Positions 61,443 through 64,000 of a DNA stretch of 64,000 bases are shown here, one piece after another (position 1 is the first letter of the stretch; every line of letters starts with the position of its first letter). A program made the translations under genes and the position numbers. The notes below the pieces were generated by a model. It saw nothing but the letters and a program-made list of their open reading frames with translations, was not told where the DNA came from and searched no databases. The DNA is from Pelagophyceae sp. CCMP2097 (Eukaryota; Sar; Pelagophyceae): positions 567,465 to 631,464 of the forward strand of contig MU657182.1 in the NCBI GenBank assembly GCA_026770575.1, written 5' to 3'.

Positions 61443-62978
61443 ATGGGCGCGTCGGCGGCGCTGCGCGGCCTGTGCTGCGCCGCGGTGTGCTTGGCGGCGG
61501 GGCAGTCGCTGGTCTCGGAGCTTGCTCAGTTTCACGAGAGCGTTCGCCCACCACCGCCGCCGCAGTCTGTCGTTTCGGCGCCGGCGCCGGCGACGCGGCG
61601 GACCTACGGCGGCCTCGTCTTTGTGAAGACGTACAAGACCGGGTCGACGTCCGTCGCCGAGTTTGTCGCGGCGGTGGGGTATCAGCTGCAACTGCACTCA
61701 CTGCATCCTCGAGGCCTCGGCCACTTCGTAGACAAGGTGCGCCGAGGACCGGTCCGAACCGCGGACCCGAGAAAGGACCCCAAAACGAGACGGGCCTTGG
61801 CCCGGGCCGATACCCGTGCCTCTGCGGGCGTCTGCGGGCCCTCTGCGGGCCCTCTGCGGCCCTCTACGGGCCTCTGCGGGCCCGCCTGCAGCCCCTGCGG
61901 CAGGAGCTCGAGCAGCGCGCGCGCAACGGCGAGCGCTACGACCTGTCGTTCCGGCACCCGACGCCGCGCCTCGACGTCATCTCGCTCGGTTCGCTCGTGA
62001 GTATGCATCTGTGTCTGTCGCATCCTTTCGGATCACCGCTTAGGTGCCGTCGGCGCTGTGGATCACGATCATCCGCGAGCCCGTCGGCCGTTTTGTCTCG
62101 ACGTTTGTCTTTGTGAAGAAGCTTGCCCTGAAATACCAGTGAGCGCCTCGTTGTCGGGGAGTCGCTCCGGCCTGCGCGGCTCGCATCCCTGCGGCAGGTA
62201 CTCGCCGCAGAAGCTCGTGGCTGCGGTGGCGCAGCGCCAGCTCTCGGACGGTGACGCGAACTCGTTTTGCAACAACGTCGCCATGGTCCTCTCCCCCGCC
62301 GCGACCGAAGCCTACGCCTACCCGGGGCGCACCGCGGCGTCCGGGGGATTCTGCGTGGCGTTTTCCCAACGCGAGGAGCAGGCCCAACGCGCGCGCTGAA
62401 GCCATCTCCGCCGAGATCATCGAGCGCGTCCAACGCGAAGGCTACGTCGTGCTCTTGCAGCACCGAATGGAGGAGTCGCTCGCCGTACAAAGCCGGCGTC
62501 GGGGACTGCCGTATACTGCCGCGCTCACCCATCATACATAGGTCATCGCGCACCATATGGGCTGGCTTTCGTCTGGGCGCTCGCTGACGTTCCCGCCCGT
62601 CGGAGTCGCGAGACGGCGCGCGCCGGACCCGAACCAGGCGCGCGCCAAGTGCGCTGACGCCGACTGCCGAAATGCCGTGCTCTCGTGCAACGCCATAGAT
62701 TCAAGGCTCTTCGACCACTTCTCATCAACCTTCGAAGCGCACGTCGAATCGCTCGGTCAGCCTACCTTGCGAAAGCGTTTGGAAGAGCGTACGAGCGACT
62801 GTCAGGCGCGGACTTCCAAGCAACGCTGTCAAAGCTCCGCCACCAGTGGCGCGGCCGGCCCGCGACGCTGCCGCCCTTTGCGGGAAAGTATCCGATCAAC
62901 TGCCAGACGCCCGGCACGGGCCCGGCCGAAAGGCAGCTTTGGAAGAGGCTGCACTCCTGCGCGGGACGGCGAGCATAA
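61443..62978 (+). CDS. Carbohydrate sulfotransferase (Gal-3-O type), at least six exons
   Basis: Exons 61443-61736, 61904-61996, 62044-62138, 62198-62338, 62382-62484 and from 62542; the last part and stop (about 62978) are uncertain. The leader MGASAALRGLCCAAVCLAAG is a signal anchor. The PAPS 5'-phosphosulfate loop is VFVKTYKTGSTSVAEFV; the 3'-phosphate site is ITIIREPVGRFVSTFVF. Later VQREGYVVLLQHRMEESL|AVIAHHMGW and CNAIDSRLFDHFSSTF fit galactose-3-O-sulfotransferase relatives. These Golgi enzymes add sulfate to glycans. Intron 1 (61737-61903) holds a small CCTCTGCGGGC tandem array. The splice at 62339 is the weakest. Confidence 0.8.
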
Positions 62979-63062
62979 GGCCCTTTTCATGCAGCGCGCA
63001 GCACTGCCAGCAGGAGTCGGAGGGCCCGGGGGCGCCGGCGGCGTGCGTCAAAACGTTACGGG

Positions 63063-64000
63063 TCAGTGCGCCTCGACGGCGGCTTCGTTGTACGAGACTT
63101 CCTTGTAGGAGAGCATCCTGGCGAGCGGGTCTGGGAGGGGCAGCGCGTCAAAGGGTGTGTGCAGGCGGAGGTGCAAAAGTTGCTCCGAATTCGTATACCC
63201 CCCAAGATCCGCCTGCCGGTCGAGCGCCGCGGTCGCCTGGGAGAGCGGGACGTCCGACGCTTGAAGCGGCGCGGCCGCCGCCCAGTAGAGGCAGGGCGGG
63301 CCGCCACAGCGCAGGACGGGCACGACGACACGCGCGGTTGGGGCGCAGACCACCGCCAAGCTCGACAAGAAGAGCGGCATGTGCTGGTACGCCTGCGGGG
63401 CACCAGTCTCCGGGCCAGTGCTCTCGAACGACATTCCGCCATTCACAAAGCACTCGCCTGCCTCATGTAGTCGGATGGAAACCGAAAGTAGTCCAAGTAA
63501 ATCACATCCAGCGTCGCGCCCGCGAGGACGAGGTCGCGAAGCAGCGACTTGCCGCCGCGCCTAAAGAGAATCGTCGAAGCAGGGCCGGCGGCAAACCCGC
63601 CGGAGGGATGCGCACGTCGAGTACTCGTGGCAGAAATGGCTGGATCGCGTCTCGAGGTCCTCGTTGCCTACGAATGTGGCTCGCGCAAACCCCAGTCGCC
63701 GCGCGCGATACGGCTTCTTCGCCTGCGAGGCTGCCTTCGCCTGCGAGGCACCTTTCGCCTCTCGTTCCCTTTCCGTCTTCGCCGTTTGTCCGGGGCTTCT
63801 ACCCCCCAGCTTCCGCGACGTACCCGACGAGGCCGTAAAGACGCGGAAGCCGAGGGCCTCGAGCTGCCGCAGCCTGCGGAAGTCGCGCCAAGGCGGCTCG
63901 TCCCTCGCCAGCTTGGCGGCTTGGCTGTCGGTGACGTCTACCACGCCGAGCACCAGCGCCGTGCGCGCCGCCGGCGGCGCCTCGGAAACCGCGGCATTTC
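63063..64000 (-). CDS. Unknown protein, 3' part (5' end outside window)
   Basis: Minus-strand exons: from beyond 64000 to 63616, 63458-63560 and 63063-63392, all in phase. Sequence includes ALVLGVVDVTDSQAAKLARD, FVGNEDLETRSSHFCHEYST|RGGKSLLRDLVLAGATLDVI, YLDYFRFPSDYMRQ|AYQHMPLFLSSLAVVCAPTA and a C-terminus DPLARMLSYKEVSYNE. The second splice uses a GC donor (GCGAGT...CCGCAG, 63393-63457). The LRDLVLAGATLDVIYLDYF stretch has the feel of a nucleotide- or SAM-binding fold, but no family is assigned. The gene converges on the sulfotransferase. Confidence 0.65.

Overview
This window is nuclear DNA from a GC-rich eukaryotic microalga. Genes are split by many short introns (about 42-170 nt) whose donors are mostly GTGCGN or GTGAGN, and the products are typically eukaryotic: kinesin, calmodulin-like EF-hand protein, METTL16, NEMF/Rqc2, SUV3, FMO and a carrier-family protein. 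A GH81 beta-1,3-glucanase, an RRM/38-residue-class-repeat/RAP protein and a plastid-type chorismate synthase suggest a stramenopile such as a pelagophyte (Aureococcus-like). The species assignment is inference from style and gene content, not from a marker gene.

The window has two halves. Positions 1 to about 26,400 are lower in GC and rich in mobile elements: two copies of one non-LTR retrotransposon (1-1700 on +, 16505-20650 on -), small TIR elements nested in both, a hairpin-headed SINE-like family (9186, 17449, 25171), a second TIR family with an internal hairpin (15450, 22346), tRNA-like repeats, and a perfect 718-bp inverted duplication (1860-2577 and 5485-6202). Embedded here are a 2OG-Fe(II) oxygenase gene (3407-4486), a Sel1-repeat gene or relic (10467), a large PNPLA8-like patatin phospholipase (11558-14926) and a clean tRNA-Ser(GCT) (25029-25110). 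A 335-bp assembly gap lies at 26064-26398.

From about 27,500 to the end the DNA is very GC-rich and genes are nearly back to back: CCCH/RS protein (+), Clp-N/mitochondrial-carrier fusion (+), EF-hand protein with a duplicated flanking domain (+), SET protein (-), chorismate synthase (+), FMO (-), GH81 glucanase (+), a possible 60-aa gene (-), NEMF/Rqc2 (-), secreted Cys-rich repeat protein (-), kinesin (-), SUV3 helicase (+), RRM-repeat-RAP protein (+), calmodulin-like protein (-), an unknown gene (-), METTL16 (+), a sulfotransferase (+) and the 3' part of an unknown gene (-) leaving the window.

There is no operon logic. Shared themes are organelle RNA metabolism (SUV3, RRM-repeat-RAP), RNA modification and translation quality control (METTL16, NEMF), and beta-glucan and surface biology (GH81, sulfotransferase, Cys-rich secreted protein). 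Exon joins given in the entries were worked out by hand from reading-frame continuity, GT/GC-AG borders and family motifs; joins marked uncertain are not resolved.
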